From Acanthaster planci (taxonomy: Eukaryota > Echinodermata > Asteroidea > Valvatida > Acanthasteridae), in the NCBI RefSeq assembly GCF_001949145.1, contig NW_019091422.1:1002564-1066563 (forward strand): a DNA stretch of 64,000 bases, given 5' to 3'. This document shows positions 1 to 12,974 of this stretch, piece after piece. Position 1 is the first letter of the stretch. Each line of letters opens with the position of its first letter. The translations under genes and the position numbers were made by a program. Below the pieces are notes generated by a model, which saw only the letters and a program-made list of their open reading frames with translations, was not told the DNA's origin and searched no databases.

Positions 1-2916
1 AAATGAAACCAGGTTTTAAGTCTTTTTCGTAATCTTCGCCAAATTGAATTTGTTAAAACATTTTTACAAATTAGATCGCGCATTTTCCGAAATTGGCGGG
101 AAAACTTATATTAAAATATGAAAAGAGATCATTTTCATCCCTCATTAATTTTCACGCCAAGCTGGGTAGATGTTGAACCTTGATCAATTTTTATAACGGA
201 AATTAAATGGATGGATTTATCTGAGACATTCAAAGTGAGCGATCTGTCCAGGCACCGTCTCCCGTTTATCCGTCTTCGCCAGCAAGAACGGACAAAATGC
301 CACAGCCTCAAGGTCTACATCTCCGACCAAGACTGCAGCCAGATAATCCCGAATTTCGACTCCATTATTAAGGCGAAGCCGTCCGCGGACTTTTCTTCAA
401 CACGTATTAACTTATTCTGTTTGCTCAATCTGCATGGATGTTTCTCTCTGATGAACAATTTATCACCCGTAATTCAATTACGTTTAGATTTCAAGCCCCG
501 ATCGAGGCCCACGGCGATCGACAAAAGAGAGGGAGAAAAAAGTTATCCAGCCTAAAGCCCCGATTGAGAAATTAGATTTCATTTGGGGTATTAAACGCGT
601 CTTTCGCTACGCAGGGGAAAAAGGGGCCTTCGTTTTGTAATTGAGGCTTGGTAATTCATATCCAAAGCAGGATATTTGGCGCCGAAGGATTAAGCTGTCG
701 TCGGGTTCGAGACGACAAGGCACTGAATTTGCTTGGAGGGGAATCGTTTAGATGTAATGCTCAGCTGACATCGCGACCAGCAAACGCATTACACATGTAG
801 GCCTATCATGGTGAACCTTCGGTGCGACTTGCAGTTGAGTCAACAGTAAAGGCTTCCACAACGCGTCCTATTGCAATAAATCACTACTAAGGAACACGGA
901 AGAAACTGTTTCTAGCAAAGACAAGGACGAGTTCGAGTGACGCCATTTGCGATCCACTGGTAAGTTTTCCCTGATAACCCGTACACAAAAGATATTCTGG
1001 ATATCAGGTAAAATGGTTGACAAACGGTCGTGGCTCGAGCATGCCCCGGGTGTAATGAAATCCTGTTGACACGTCTATGCTTCAATGCATCAAAATATGC
1101 TGTAGTGCCCTCGTCTAAAGGTAACCATTATTATGCAGCAATAGTTATATACAACGTCACACATACCGACTGCAACTAGCAAAGGGAAGGAACAATCTTC
1201 AAGCAGATGCACAATGATTTCGCTGTCTGTCTGCAGCATTTACGCTGGTTTATTTCCTCGCAGATAATATACACCCGCGTCCCAACGCACGGAGACTAAC
1301 ATGTTCAACGCTGGGGAAACCTATAGATCCGTTTGCGACGATTTTTAATATGAAAAAATACGTAACTGTACACGAACAAAATTTAATATTGTCAGAGCAA
1401 TTTAGCAGGCGGTGTGGCGTGGATTGTTGAAAGGAAAAGCCCTTGAAATTGGCTGAACCCAATCCGGGTGTCGTTTGTTAGGGGACTTGGTGGGACAATC
1501 GCACCCACGGTGATTTTACACCGCTTCCCACAAAACAGAACCTGATCCCAAATACATGAAGAAAAAAAGAGAGAAAGGCAAGAAAAAATCTGGATCATAA
1601 GCTGTGGGGCAGTGTAGCTTTTTTCGTCTCTAATTTCACCTTTATCAAGGTAACCTGATTTCCATTTCAATTAAACCCGAAGGGAACACACACTGATTGA
1701 ACGGATCACCCATATCCTGCCACCGTACAGGGAGGCCCGTTTGTTCAGCACAAGAGGAAAAGGCGCATGATTTCGAGCGGAAGAAAAACGCAGATACGAG
1801 CACGTGCCGGTGTGTGTACAAGCAAGACAGTAAGCTTCGGGGATTGCGTGGCTGCGGGACACTCGTGCCGACCGCCAGCCAATTCATCATGAAGCTTCGT
1901 TGATGTTAAATTTGATGTTCCGGCTTGAATTTTCCCGGCGACGGAAAGACCAGTGGATGAAAAGCGGCTTGTGCGTGCGGCGAGCGACAAGCAGCGAGTT
2001 CAAGTGTCAAACCGCCCCGCTCGTAAATCGACAATCGGCATTGAGCTCTTCTGCTAGTCTCCTGTCTTCCCGTAAATTTCTCTTATGACGTCATTCTGTT
2101 GGCGCAGAAACAAATTTATTGAAAGGTATCCCTTCTCCAAAAAATACACAATAGTCGTCAGCACTCAAAGATTTGTAGCTGATGGAAACAGAAACACGTA
2201 CGACGCACGCTGAAGTATTTCAAAGACTGACCTACATTTCTACTCTAGGATGATTTTCTATTTCAGTTCAGCACGTTTAAGAAATGAACGTGCCTTCAAA
2301 ATGTTCATCGCGCAGTAACAGGCAAGAGCAAATTCTTTACTTAGCAACCCAATACCGAACACTGCATGCGATGAACTCCCTTTTAAAGGTTAATAAGAGT
2401 GGACACATTTTGCTCTCTTGCGTACAATACAATCTAAGAATCGACACTTTCCCCTCGTTTCTCAACGACCGATCCATCTTCCCCTCATGCGTCAGAGCAT
2501 TCAAGCGGCAGACCCTCATGTTTGATCAGGCGCTGTATGCTTGTATCATTTTTCCCGGCACTTAGTCGTTCCCGTTCTTTTCGGACGGTCACGAGCTGTT
2601 TCATGGAGACCTGGAGCCTAGTGCATGTTCTTGTGAGACACTGTAACCACTCAGGGGCCAAATAACTTCAGAAAAGGGATCCACTGAAAAGATCTGCCTC
2701 TGTGTAGCGTACGTCTAGGTACCAGACATTTTTCTGCCGGCCTATACCTACTGATGGAATTTGCAGTTAAAAGCTGTGGTGTTATATGACAATCCCTTTT
2801 GAATCTTTTGCGGCGTGTTAAGTCTACCTTGCTAAAAGACTGCTAGCAAATGCTCAGAATATAACGCAAAATGCTGCATTACTGTTTCTGCAACCAGTAT
2901 AAATATGGGCATTTCC
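1..2916. other. Intergenic, no gene recognised
   Basis: ORFs are 114 codons or shorter, without domains. About 1690-2050 is somewhat GC-rich with overlapping ORFs on both strands that do not look coding. A CRE palindrome TGACGTCA lies at 2086-2093 and TAGGCCTA at 798-805. Nothing else is supported. Confidence 0.5.
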
Positions 2917-3062
2917 CAATAGTGCGCCTCCAAAAGTTTGCAACGCGTCGACCATTTACAGTGCGTGAAATTCGTCGACCCTTTCCAAACGCGCTCCGGG
3001 TCGACAGATTTTGCGCCTTGTGATTGGTCAACGCGTTGCAAACTCTTGGAGGTGCACTATTG
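2917..3062. mobile_element. 146-bp palindromic MITE-like element
   Basis: The ends are near-perfect inverted repeats: the left arm begins CAATAGTGCGCCTCCAAAAG and the reverse complement of the right arm begins CAATAGTGCACCTCCAAGAG, continuing over about 39 bp with roughly four mismatches. GTCGAC motifs flank the centre symmetrically, so most of the unit can fold back. There is no coding capacity and no clear target-site duplication. Confidence 0.5.
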
Positions 3063-6000
3063 TAAATCGCCGGTATTAGATAAAATATTTCCCATCCACA
3101 ATATTATTTTCTTCCCACAAAACTGCCTGATTGAAATTGACCACCAGGCCAAATAAAATCCACGACACTTTTCTGCGAAATAAAATGTTCTGTTGAATAC
3201 ATGGTATTAGACCTGTAACTGTGGTGAAAGGTTCCCATACACTCGAACAGAAAAGACAATTACAACTTTGAAGACTAATAGTAATTCCTGTGAACAATTC
3301 TTTTCTGTAGCTGATCAGCAATGACATCTTCTCGATTTACATGAATCTTACGCTGTATTGTATCAAGGTAGAGTACCGTAGATTTTGGAATTGACTACAC
3401 ATAAAACGGAATGGTTACAAGAAAGGATAAAGCCTTTAAATTTGAGATTAAACATTTTCAGTCCAACTGTAAGTAACTTTTGACCTCAATGGTACCTTGG
3501 CCCACAGATTTAAGCCTCTGTTTGTGAAATCGGTGACAAAAAAGGCTGCGGCGCGTGGCTTCCCTCTGAAAATATCGTACTAAAAATTGGAGTAACTCTT
3601 TCGATCGAAACTCGTCAATCTCGAGCCGAATCTGTTACCACCCCGTGACACATTCCCCATACGCTACATGTTTTCCAAGTCAACAGCAGTCCTCCCCTTG
3701 GTATTTTCTTTATTTGCGAATTGCATTTACAACTTTGAATTTCACGGGTGCACTGGCTGGGTTGCCAGGAGATGTTCGGTCGAGTTCAGCTACCTCGTGA
3801 AGGCGAGTCGGGGGGGGGGAATACAGCAGACAGCCCAGAGAGCTGCTGGTCAACTCTGTCGCGACATGTACCGACTCCTGCCGGCCGTCAACTGTTTTCC
3901 CGGATGAGACACGAAGCAACAACATCCAACGTTTCTCGGCTCTCCCCAGAATAAACGCGCGCCTTGTGGCCCAGCGGGGGCCGTCAATCAACACACTTTC
4001 ATCGTCAAACACATTAAAGGAGCCGATGTGAACATTGTAAACAAAACGTGTCTTATTTTGTAATTAGAACTCAAAACTAGCATTAAAGTTGTCAATAATT
4101 TTTCAACTGATGTCTCCACATACTGGTAGAATTTCTTAAGGACACTGCATTTTCATTCAAATAGAAATAACCGAAAACAAGATTAAAACATACAAAATCG
4201 AAAATTTGTGTTTTCACACTGGACCTGCTATCAAGGTTTCTTTTACTTCTACGAGATGTTTCTACTTCATCATCCTTCCACGTGCGCATGCGTCTGAGCT
4301 AGGCTGCCCGGGGTTTTCGAGGAATCTGTGGATTCATTATTGACAAGCAAATAAATAATGGGAGAGAGGGCAGAAAAAGGAAGATGGACTGTCCCGGTTA
4401 ATGCCACAGACAAAATCAGAGAAACGATGAAGGAAATTGGAAATAAAAGAAGACAGATTCTGGGAAGAAGGCAAGCGACGCGAACGATTAGAGTGCCTGG
4501 ATAATCACCACACGGACGAGACCGACGTGATCATTTTTATTTCTGAGCAACGCGCCGTGGATTTCTGACAGTGAAACTTGGTTTGTGGATCACAGGCACA
4601 GGAAGGCGAGAGAGAACCAGACTTAAGGGGGGGTGCGAACATCAAAACAGAGTTTCTAAATGCAGTGACAAATTGGTGATTACTTAAATACTTCAAGTGA
4701 GGGCGTGCATAGAGCAGTCTTTCTTTTGAACCTTGCCCTATAGAAGAAAACTCAACGCACTGGAAATCACACGGCTACCCTGGGCATTCACGCAAAAACC
4801 ACCATCGCAAACTAGAGTCTTTAAGAACAGAGTCCGTTGGATATAGAAGCGACAGTAAATGTGGAGAAGGGAATAAAAGGTCACTCCAGATGTAAATTAA
4901 GATAGACAAAGGTAGTAAGACGAAGGGGAATATCGGGGAATGGAAGGGGCAAGAGTAGACAAAAATGGAAGGGAAGGGGGAAATTAAGGGAGACAGACCT
5001 ACAGACTAAAAGACGGGGTAAACATAAAGGTTTCAATCAGGTGAGTAAATACGGTTGCAAGGCACTCCGGATTTTCTGGAGCCAATTGGAGGCGGTGCGT
5101 TGCGTGAGCGGATTCATTTCAGCGGAAGACCTTTTGCATGTCCTCGGAAGCAGTAGAGGTTGCCTTAGGACTTCCTCAAAGAAATTGACTTTTGTTAAAG
5201 GCAAGGAAACAATCAAGGCCATCGCCAAATTTCCACCGTGGGTCTCGTTTTCTTCACAACCCGCGCGTTAATCGGATGAAATACCAGCTGGAATCGTCCC
5301 CCCGACCCGAGAAACCCAGTCTAGCTTGTCAGTCATTCTCTGGTTCAAATCGAGTCTAAGGCCCAGTTGACCCGAGGAGGGGTCGGAGATCCTTGGAAAT
5401 GTTGCTACATGCACAAGACTCTCCCTGTCTGCCAATTACGGTGACGGAGGCACGGGGGAAAAACTGATGGGCCATTTTTGAAGATGGAGGCAGCGGCGCG
5501 CGAAGCCATTAAGGAATGTGCGGGGAACTTGGGCGTGAATCGGCTGAGGCGAAACGGAAAACGAGGTAAAACCTTGCATGTATTGTATTCGACGCTTCCT
5601 GTAGTCGGGAGCAGAGCTATTCTATGGATCGACACTACACGAGGAATCGAAGAAACAGGCCTCCAGGCTTCTTAAGCTGGGAATAAAATCGAGACACGGT
5701 GTTGGTGTTTAAAAGATAAATCGCAACGGTTGTTATGCATAAACAAAATGCATATAAATTATGGACCTGAGATCGGCTCATCTTGCCGAAAGCAAATCTT
5801 GAGCTCTCGCTTCATTTCAAAGTATACTGTATTCGAATACGAGATTTTTTGAGGGGACCTATCGATCATCTTGCGTGGAGGGGGGGGGCCTTCTGAAAAA
5901 GTCATTCAGGCGCCTGTTCAATATGTACTCGGTCATTCATTAGAAGTGGACGGCACGGCAGCCAAACAAAAACCTGGTCATCAGCGGATGGAATATAACA

Positions 6001-9000
6001 TCACGTGCCCCTTCCCACAAGCTTATACACAGCAGGGAGACCTCTTGTCTGAAAACAGGAGCGCCGTTTAATTGTGATGCGGGAGGAGAGACCGCCAATC
6101 GATAAAATTACGGTTGTGCCATGCCAGAGCTCCTTTTTTTTCGAGGGCATTTCGTGTGCCCAAGAACTACTCCAGTTAACTTGGCCAAAGTTCAAATTGT
6201 CGTGCAGTTATGATCAAAATAATCCTTCTGAGTTGAGCCTCAAGAGAAGCATGGGGATATCTTGAGAGAAACAGAGATTGAACGTCGGAAAATGTACCAG
6301 CTAAGGGCCACAGAGACATCAATTTTATAATTGCAGCTCCCACTGTGCACCTGTTTGACAGACCTCGTAAAAATCTGAAGTATGAGCAAAAAGGGCCACA
6401 GCGTTGGTGCGTTGACTTTTAGCCCCCTCTCGATGAAAAATCGCTGTCTGAAAACAATTCAACAGCAGGCAGCATTTCGGCACGGGCGCCACATTTTCCT
6501 AAAGTAGAACGACAGACCGTAGTCAAAGAGGCGTGTGCGGTTTAGTGGCTACGGCCAGCTGATTATGATCATCCATGATTGTGTCAAAGTCAATGATTAT
6601 GCAAGCATATGAGCGTGCGCGTCAGCTAGTGGCTTCCATAAGCACACGTGCCGTTTCCAGAGGCAGCAAGGTAATTTGGACGGGGCGGCTGCAATGGAGT
6701 CTTTCGGCCACTTGGTGGCAGCAGACAGGTCATTTAAAGCAAAGCGTACGACTGCAGTGACCTCTATTCTGAGAGACGAGCACAATAGAATTAAGTTTCT
6801 AACTCAAGCGACCGTCACATTCTCTGCGCTCTTGTCCGTGTACGTGTAACCCTATTCACCAGATTCACTTCGAACATAACAATGAAGGCAAAGAGGCTTT
6901 AGGCTCAGTTTGGGCAAAAAAATCCTCTAAACATCCTGACCCTTGACATATCTAGACTTGCAGGTGTAAGTCCTTTTGTTCAGCTTCACGATCTCACGTT
7001 ATCCTTCTCGCTGTTTTTTGTTAATGCCTGCCACGGGTATGCCTGTCCGTAGCTGTGCCATTTCCACAATGTCAAGCTCTATTCCTGACAATTTCGAAGG
7101 ACTCTTTAGAGAAAGCAGCGGGGAATAATCAAGCAGACCAAGTAAACTTCCTGGAAGACATTTTGCCGTGAACTTACAAGTCTGAAAAGAACTCTCCCTG
7201 TGGAATTCAGCTGCTTCCTGTATTCACACTTCACCACGCACGGGCCTGACTACAGCGCAGAACAATAACACTCGGCGATCGAAGAAAAATGTTTCGATAA
7301 AGGCCAATTATCCCATGAATCCCATAAATCAACATGAATCGACATGCTGTGAAAAATGACAGACGGATGTTCGGGCCGCGAGGGGATGCTATACTGCTTC
7401 CTGAATAGATCTGTCAAGCCCGATTCAGGGGATTTCCTACGTAAAGCCAACCGGGAAGTTGTTTCCCTGGGGTTGGATCATTGTTTGCCGGAATCGAGAG
7501 GCACTGTTGGTCTGACAAAAGCACACAGACGAAGACGGAAGACGAATTCAGTTCAGAGTTTGCTTTTCTCACTATGAGTTCTTTCAGAAACACCCCCCTC
7601 TCCTTCAATGTGTAAAAATTATTTGACAACCCTATTGAGCTACATACATTGAAAAAAAAACGCACTTTTTCAAACATTCACGGTCGTCCACGCTTTCTTG
7701 ACAACTAAGGGCGCTGTTACTGTGATGTCATCCACGAAAGATAAGGTTTAGTACATAGATTGAAATTCAGATTCAAAACTAGAATATACTGAATGAAAAC
7801 ATTTCTGAGGAAGAGTCGCTTGCTTGCTCATCCATGTACTTTTGCAACACTGATCGCCAAATCAAAGAACATATAGGCCGGCAAAATCTAAAAACCTACC
7901 AACAGTTGTGCGTGCACAAACCAATATAACACTGAGGTTTTCTTCGGAATGACATTACTGTCTTTAATTCTCATGAATATGAAAATACCTATTACCATAA
8001 AAACCAATATGACAGCAAAATTTCCATTTAAATACTGAAACAACCACAGATGGGGTTAGCCGAGATACAATTAAAGGTGAATTTTGAAGGTTTGCATAGG
8101 AAGAAATAAACGCCTTTAGCCTTTAACGACGTAAACGTTCTCAATGACGATTTCATCATTAAAGAAGATCGGTTCTTCTTGAAAAGTCTCTATTAGAAAA
8201 ACAAAAATTACTTCATCGTCACTTCTTCATTATATCACAGAGAAATAGACATAAGAGTGCTCGATGTTCATGTGTAAAATTGTAATCAGGACATAGACAC
8301 TAAAAGCAGTGTGAAACTTGAGTAAACACTTCTATCTCTTACGAATTGCGGAATGACTAGGCCCACTTCTTAATATCAACTCAGCGCAGAAACGCGCGAC
8401 GAATGTTTGATGGCTTCGGGTCAAACCAAACACACGGATTTAAACAGGTAAAAGACAGGGGCTGTAATTGCATATCCAGTGACGAGCATCGTGCATGCGG
8501 TCGAATCATGTAAAACCTAACGAGTTTCCCCTGTGGTTGTGCATACCATGCCAACGGCCACGATCGGCCTAATTGCGAACAGCTGCCAGGGAGGAAATTG
8601 CACCTTGAAAAATGCTGAGCGGAAAAAAAACAACAAAAAACAAAAACAAAAAACGAAAACCTTGGCATTGCTAACCGCAGAATTCTACGCTTACAATCAA
8701 CATTTTGCGTTTATAATGACAGTTACGGGTATATTGCTTCCGCATATTTCACAATTTCTTGCTAACTGCTCGACTTAGCAGCGATTTTTCGCTTATAAGC
8801 AGAGCCACTAAACCGGTTCCCGGACACATGCAGTACATATGGCAGGGCGTTTAAGCTGGTGACCTGTTGTTGCTCAGCAACTACTTGCCTTCGCTCAGTA
8901 ACGTTCTGTGCTTACCAAGTGCATGAAACCGAAGCCTGAGCTGTATTCAATATACAAAATGAGACAGTTTATGATCACATTATGGTAGACAAAACAACTT

Positions 9001-11617
9001 CATATCACTGAAAAACTGAAAGCCCACCGCGTGAAGCATTCTGAAGCATGCATGACGAACGGTTTTCATTTTCCCATCGATTACAAGTTCATTTCAAAAT
9101 ACCACTTTACCTATCATTTTAGACAGCTATATATATTCGTACACCCGATTATTGCTCAGACCGGCCTGATTTGAACCACCAAACTCCGCCTAGGACAATT
9201 ACCGAAGCACGCTTAGAACGCAGAATCGATCCCCATCAATCAAAATCACTGCACACTGAGCCAGGCAGCCCAATGCAGTGCTGATATATTTTTTTTTGGG
9301 GGGGACGATTAATAACCACAAATTTGCATTGGATTGGAGGGAAAACTCAGCGCTGTTACAGATCATGACAAATGGGGGGGGGAGGAGAATTCAATCGCTT
9401 TTTCCCCGCTCATGTTCAGTCTGCCGGGCGAAGGAAATTAACACTCGCAGACATTCGATGATGAGAACCGGATCTCACCCGGGTTTCAAGACAAAACGGG
9501 ACAGGAGAAGGCACCAGGCTGGATCCCCGGGACTCCTACCCACAGAATGGTGCGCAGTGCCTTTAAAGTAAGGTGAGGAACAGACTCCCCCCGGCCATTT
9601 GTCACGAGGAATTCAAAAATAACAAGCGTGCTGTACTCGTCGCTCGTGACAAGCCAGGCGGGGAAAATGTAGCCAACGAGCGCAGAAAACAGACCAACAT
9701 AACGATTTTGCGTCATGACACATTTTAACGGGTGGATGGACAGGGGTGAAACCGCAATTACATGCATGCATTTCAAAGCTGGTTAACCCGTGCACAGACC
9801 AGGCAGTTTGTTTTCATCGCATCCACAAAATTTGCGATGTTTTCATACGGATGTTTGGGGGAATAATTTTTGCGTGTAAAGTACTGCAGCTAGAGGCGTT
9901 ATACCAAATAACGGTAGATTGTCAATATTGTGTAGTGAAGATGAGCGATGAATTCTGAACGAAAAAAATACTGATTTTTTGGTCAATATTCGCCACTTTT
10001 GTAACGGGTGTGCTGCCTCATTTTCCTGCTGTGAACAGCCTTCCTTTACTAAAAGCACAATCGATAAATATGCACAATTCAGTTTTACTTACCGAGTTAG
10101 TATTCTGTACAAACAGTGTTGTGGGCGAAATCGTGTATTTTCGGGAGGCAGATTATATAAATATATATATTTATATTTTTACACGGGATCAGGTATTCAA
10201 CGAGCAGTTTCGTTGACTAAACAAGCTAATTTGTACCCACCGTGTCTGCTTTCGGCCCGAAATGGTTCCCCCTGGGGCAAGGCAAGTAGGCCTAATACTC
10301 ACTCCACTCACAAAGATACCATGCAAATCGCCTCGTGCCAGTTGCCACGGCCCTGCCTCACGAAGCACAGCGATACGAGCCAGATTGTCGTGACTTTCAC
10401 TCGTCATTTCTGGACATTTGGTGGACCGTTCTCGATCCTGGCTCACTACAGAAAAGCTTCAAGTCCTAGGCATTATAAATCCTAGTGGCTTTTGTGGATT
10501 CCTCAATCGTTGGAAGGTTTAATTACTTTCACGTATCACGGGTTAGCAGGCTCAGGAAATTATTTTATGAGCTCGTTTTTATGTGGAGATCCGTTTAATA
10601 AAGGCCAACAATTTTTAAAAAAATAATGAAAGCAAGGCAATCTCCCTTTCTTCCAAACGCGTTTGAGAAGCCCCAGAATGTAGCCTTGGCCTTCAAAAAG
10701 GCCATAAAAGGTTAAATGAATTTGTTTTTTTTCATTTCAGGTTCCACCCAAACAAGTTTGCCTCTCCTGAAAATCAAGTTCTGAATCCGCCCCCCCCCCG
10801 AGACAGTTGTGTGCAACCATATATACCGCAACGCTGCGCGGCAAACCCGCTTAAAATGTATAGAAGCCACGATCGCATCATTTATCGACGCGGATGTAAC
10901 GCCGCTGTTGCACTTTTACTCCTGAAATTAAAACCACTGATTTCTAATGAACACATCGTGTGTATTACCAAAGCCTCAATACCATGTACAGTTTCCATAA
11001 AACGGATACCGTAATGGACACCGTTGGTTTCCAGTACACAACCATAAAAAAAAAGAGCAGTGAGTGATAAATTTTCCCCGGATAAACGTAAATACCCAAC
11101 TGAGACCTGGGTTGATTATTAACGGAGAGCTCAATCATTTTATGAAATCCAAGGAGAGGGAGCGACACAACATGAAACTTGTCGCCCATTCAGATCTATT
11201 CCCTGAAAGAAATCTTGTATGACACGTCCCACAGGCACAAGATAATTTCTCTGAAGAACAACAAGTTATGGAATACTGCCTCTCGGCTTAATTGAAACAG
11301 ATCTCTTGGGATAGAGTTTAAAGTGAATGTTCATTCCACCCAGTGTACATGTGGACACCAGTTTCGTCTGACGCAGTTTTGCGGCAACATTTTATCGCTC
11401 GAAAAGAGGACAGGAACAAAAATAAAATCTTAATTTTAAAATTTTCCTCTGCAAGCACCTCTTTTTTTTTAACCCCAACTCATACAACCCTAGCACAAGT
11501 TCCTCATCCTTTACTGCCTGTGTACAAATTGCACCCAAACTGTACCGTTTCAAACCCTGACCTTAAACCTTATATAAAGATAAACCAGACAAAAACCAGA
11601 CTCAAATTCTAAGAGGA
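3063..11617. other. Intergenic, no gene recognised
   Basis: There is a GC-richer patch at 3750-3990 with a run of 10 G (3810-3819), purine-rich strands at about 4340-4500 and 4855-5035, and G/C runs at 5880, 9374 and 10790. AT-rich DNA occupies 7700-8400, and an AT palindrome lies around 10155-10180. The longest ORF (168 codons, 9979-10485 plus) has no recognisable features. Confidence 0.5.
8622..8664. repeat. A-rich (CAAAAA)n-like tract
   Basis: A short purine tract GCGGAAAAAAAACAAC leads into repeated CAAAAA units. It is simple-sequence DNA that could be the tail of a decayed retroposon, though no body is recognisable upstream. Confidence 0.5.
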
Positions 11618-11810
11618 GCTCCGAGCTGGACCAAGACAGGGTGTACGTTTCCTTGCAACAGAGGCTCCTTTGGTTGGAACTCGGCTTTGCTCGATCACAA
11701 ACAACTATGAAATGCATTCGTTACGGTCGCGTCGCTACCAGCAAATGAACACTCCCTACCAACATGGTTCTTTTCAACCGATGAGGGGGTGCTTCTGCTC
11801 AAGGCGGATA
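11618..11810 (+). repeat. Copy 1 of a ~190-bp dispersed element
   Basis: It begins near GCTCCGAGCTGGACCAAG and ends near GGGGGTGCTTCTGCTC. Collinear relatives occur at 18411-18594 and 61173-61367 (same strand) and 26928-27105 (opposite strand). Shared internal anchors include CTTTTCAACCGATGAGG and GTCGCTACCA. I see no ORF, inverted termini or poly-A tail, so the class is undetermined. About 1.16 kb downstream lies the block that directly follows copy 3. Confidence 0.5.
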
Positions 11811-12284
11811 CGGTTAAACCCCAAAATATGAAAATCCCAGTATCGGTCTTGCTCTTGCTGATCATCGGTGAAATTCAAATTTCTGATGCCAACAGTTGAA
11901 TTATTGACTCATCGTTATTTTCCTACTGCAAAGTTTCCACTAAATTGAAAGCACCTCATTCCTTTCTCGAATCACATCCCTTCATAACTACAGTCCCGAA
12001 GCCCTCGTATTCACCTCACGATCTCACTTAACGGCCTTTCCACTTGCATGTATCTGAAACAAGGAACTGGCAATTTGGCTTGTGTTCGTGCTCTCGCAGC
12101 CCAAAACCGAATGATGTAGCCGGGGTCCGCAAACACCATCGCATCTGATCACGATTCTTGAAACATGAAAGTGCATTTCTTAAAAAAAAAAAACTACAAT
12201 AATTTTAGTAATCTTTGTGGTCATCGTAGCATTAATCTAGTCCTATTTTTGCAGCTGTCTCCTTTTCGGAAAAAAAACAACATT
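11811..12284. other. Intergenic spacer between dispersed element and LINE fragment
   Basis: AT-rich sequence with an A-run at about 12181-12192. No homology was found to the short interval between element and block at 61368-61434. Confidence 0.5.
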
Positions 12285-12535
12285 TGCTTCGGCCATGTCA
12301 TGCGGCACGACAGCTTCGGCAAGACCATCATGCAGCACACCGTGGGGGAAGGACATGGGCTCGGACGGCAGCGGAAGAGCTGGTCTGACACTGCGAGAGG
12401 GTGGACAGACAGGACCACCTCCGACCTTCTGGTGCATCCTGCAGAGAAGACCAGCATGGAGGATGACTCTGGCTTCTTCTGCCCTCCTGTCCTCCGACGA
12501 AGGCAGGTCCCAATGGGCCGAGATAACCATTTCTA
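12285..12535 (+). pseudogene. Decayed 3' end of a LINE (non-LTR retrotransposon) reverse-transcriptase ORF
   Basis: The plus frame starting with F at 12288 reads FGHVMRHDSFGKTIMQ, then GRQRKSW and a WT/LL motif. This is the conserved C-terminal segment found after the reverse-transcriptase domain of many invertebrate LINEs (GHVxRHD...KTIL...GRQRK.W...WT...LL). Near 12444 the homology moves to the next frame, which reads RPAWRMTLASSA, matching the R..WR...ASS end of such proteins, so at least one frameshift has occurred. The catalytic palm (YADD) is absent: upstream of 12285 the sequence is AT-rich and non-matching, so this is a 5'-truncated dead copy, as expected for LINE insertions. The fragment is more GC-rich than its surroundings. 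The clade cannot be fixed from the tail alone. Confidence 0.5.
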
Positions 12536-12974
12536 GCACGCTGTGAATCCACACAGCGTCTTCTCTCTTCTCAGTATTGGCTGTATTCTCAACGCGCCCA
12601 ACCACTGGGTATTAACTCGAAGGCAACATTTTAAGACCTGAAATCTATTGATCGAAACTAGAGAGGACAGCGTGCCAGTGGCAATGATTTCAAGGGCTGT
12701 TTGGCACAAGAAACAGTCTTCACGTCAACTGCAGGCGAAGGCAAGGATGGTCAGCCAACAAAAGTATCCATTCATTTTGTACGCCAGTTTTCATCGGTTG
12801 CTATGTGTTACCAAGCAGCAGCCAAGACCCATTCAGGTTGAAGAAAATAGAACAAAGGACTAGAAAAAGGGTTTTAAAAGAAGTCCCTGGTGCCCATGTT
12901 TGCCTTGAAATGAATACATACAATCAAAGTTCAGCCATTTTGTATGTTGTTGAAGCCAAAGTATGAATAGTCGA
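12536..12974. other. Spacer between LINE fragment and duplicated block
   Basis: This may include the LINE 3' untranslated tail just after 12536. No ORF above 71 codons and no recognisable feature otherwise. Confidence 0.5.

Noticed and set aside
690-720. Hairpin TGTCGTC...GACGACA with GGGTTCGAGAC
   Set aside because: It is a short isolated stem-loop without tRNA context or a second copy.
6705-6730. GGTGGCAGCAGACA shared with the MITE at 55485-55632
   Set aside because: Only 14 bases match and the flanks are unrelated; treated as coincidence.
9158-9240. B-box-like GGTTCAAATCA on the minus strand
   Set aside because: No convincing A box or acceptor stem was found.
9979-10485. 168-codon plus-strand ORF
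   Set aside because: It has no domain, no codon bias and runs through an AT-only palindrome; it looks like chance.
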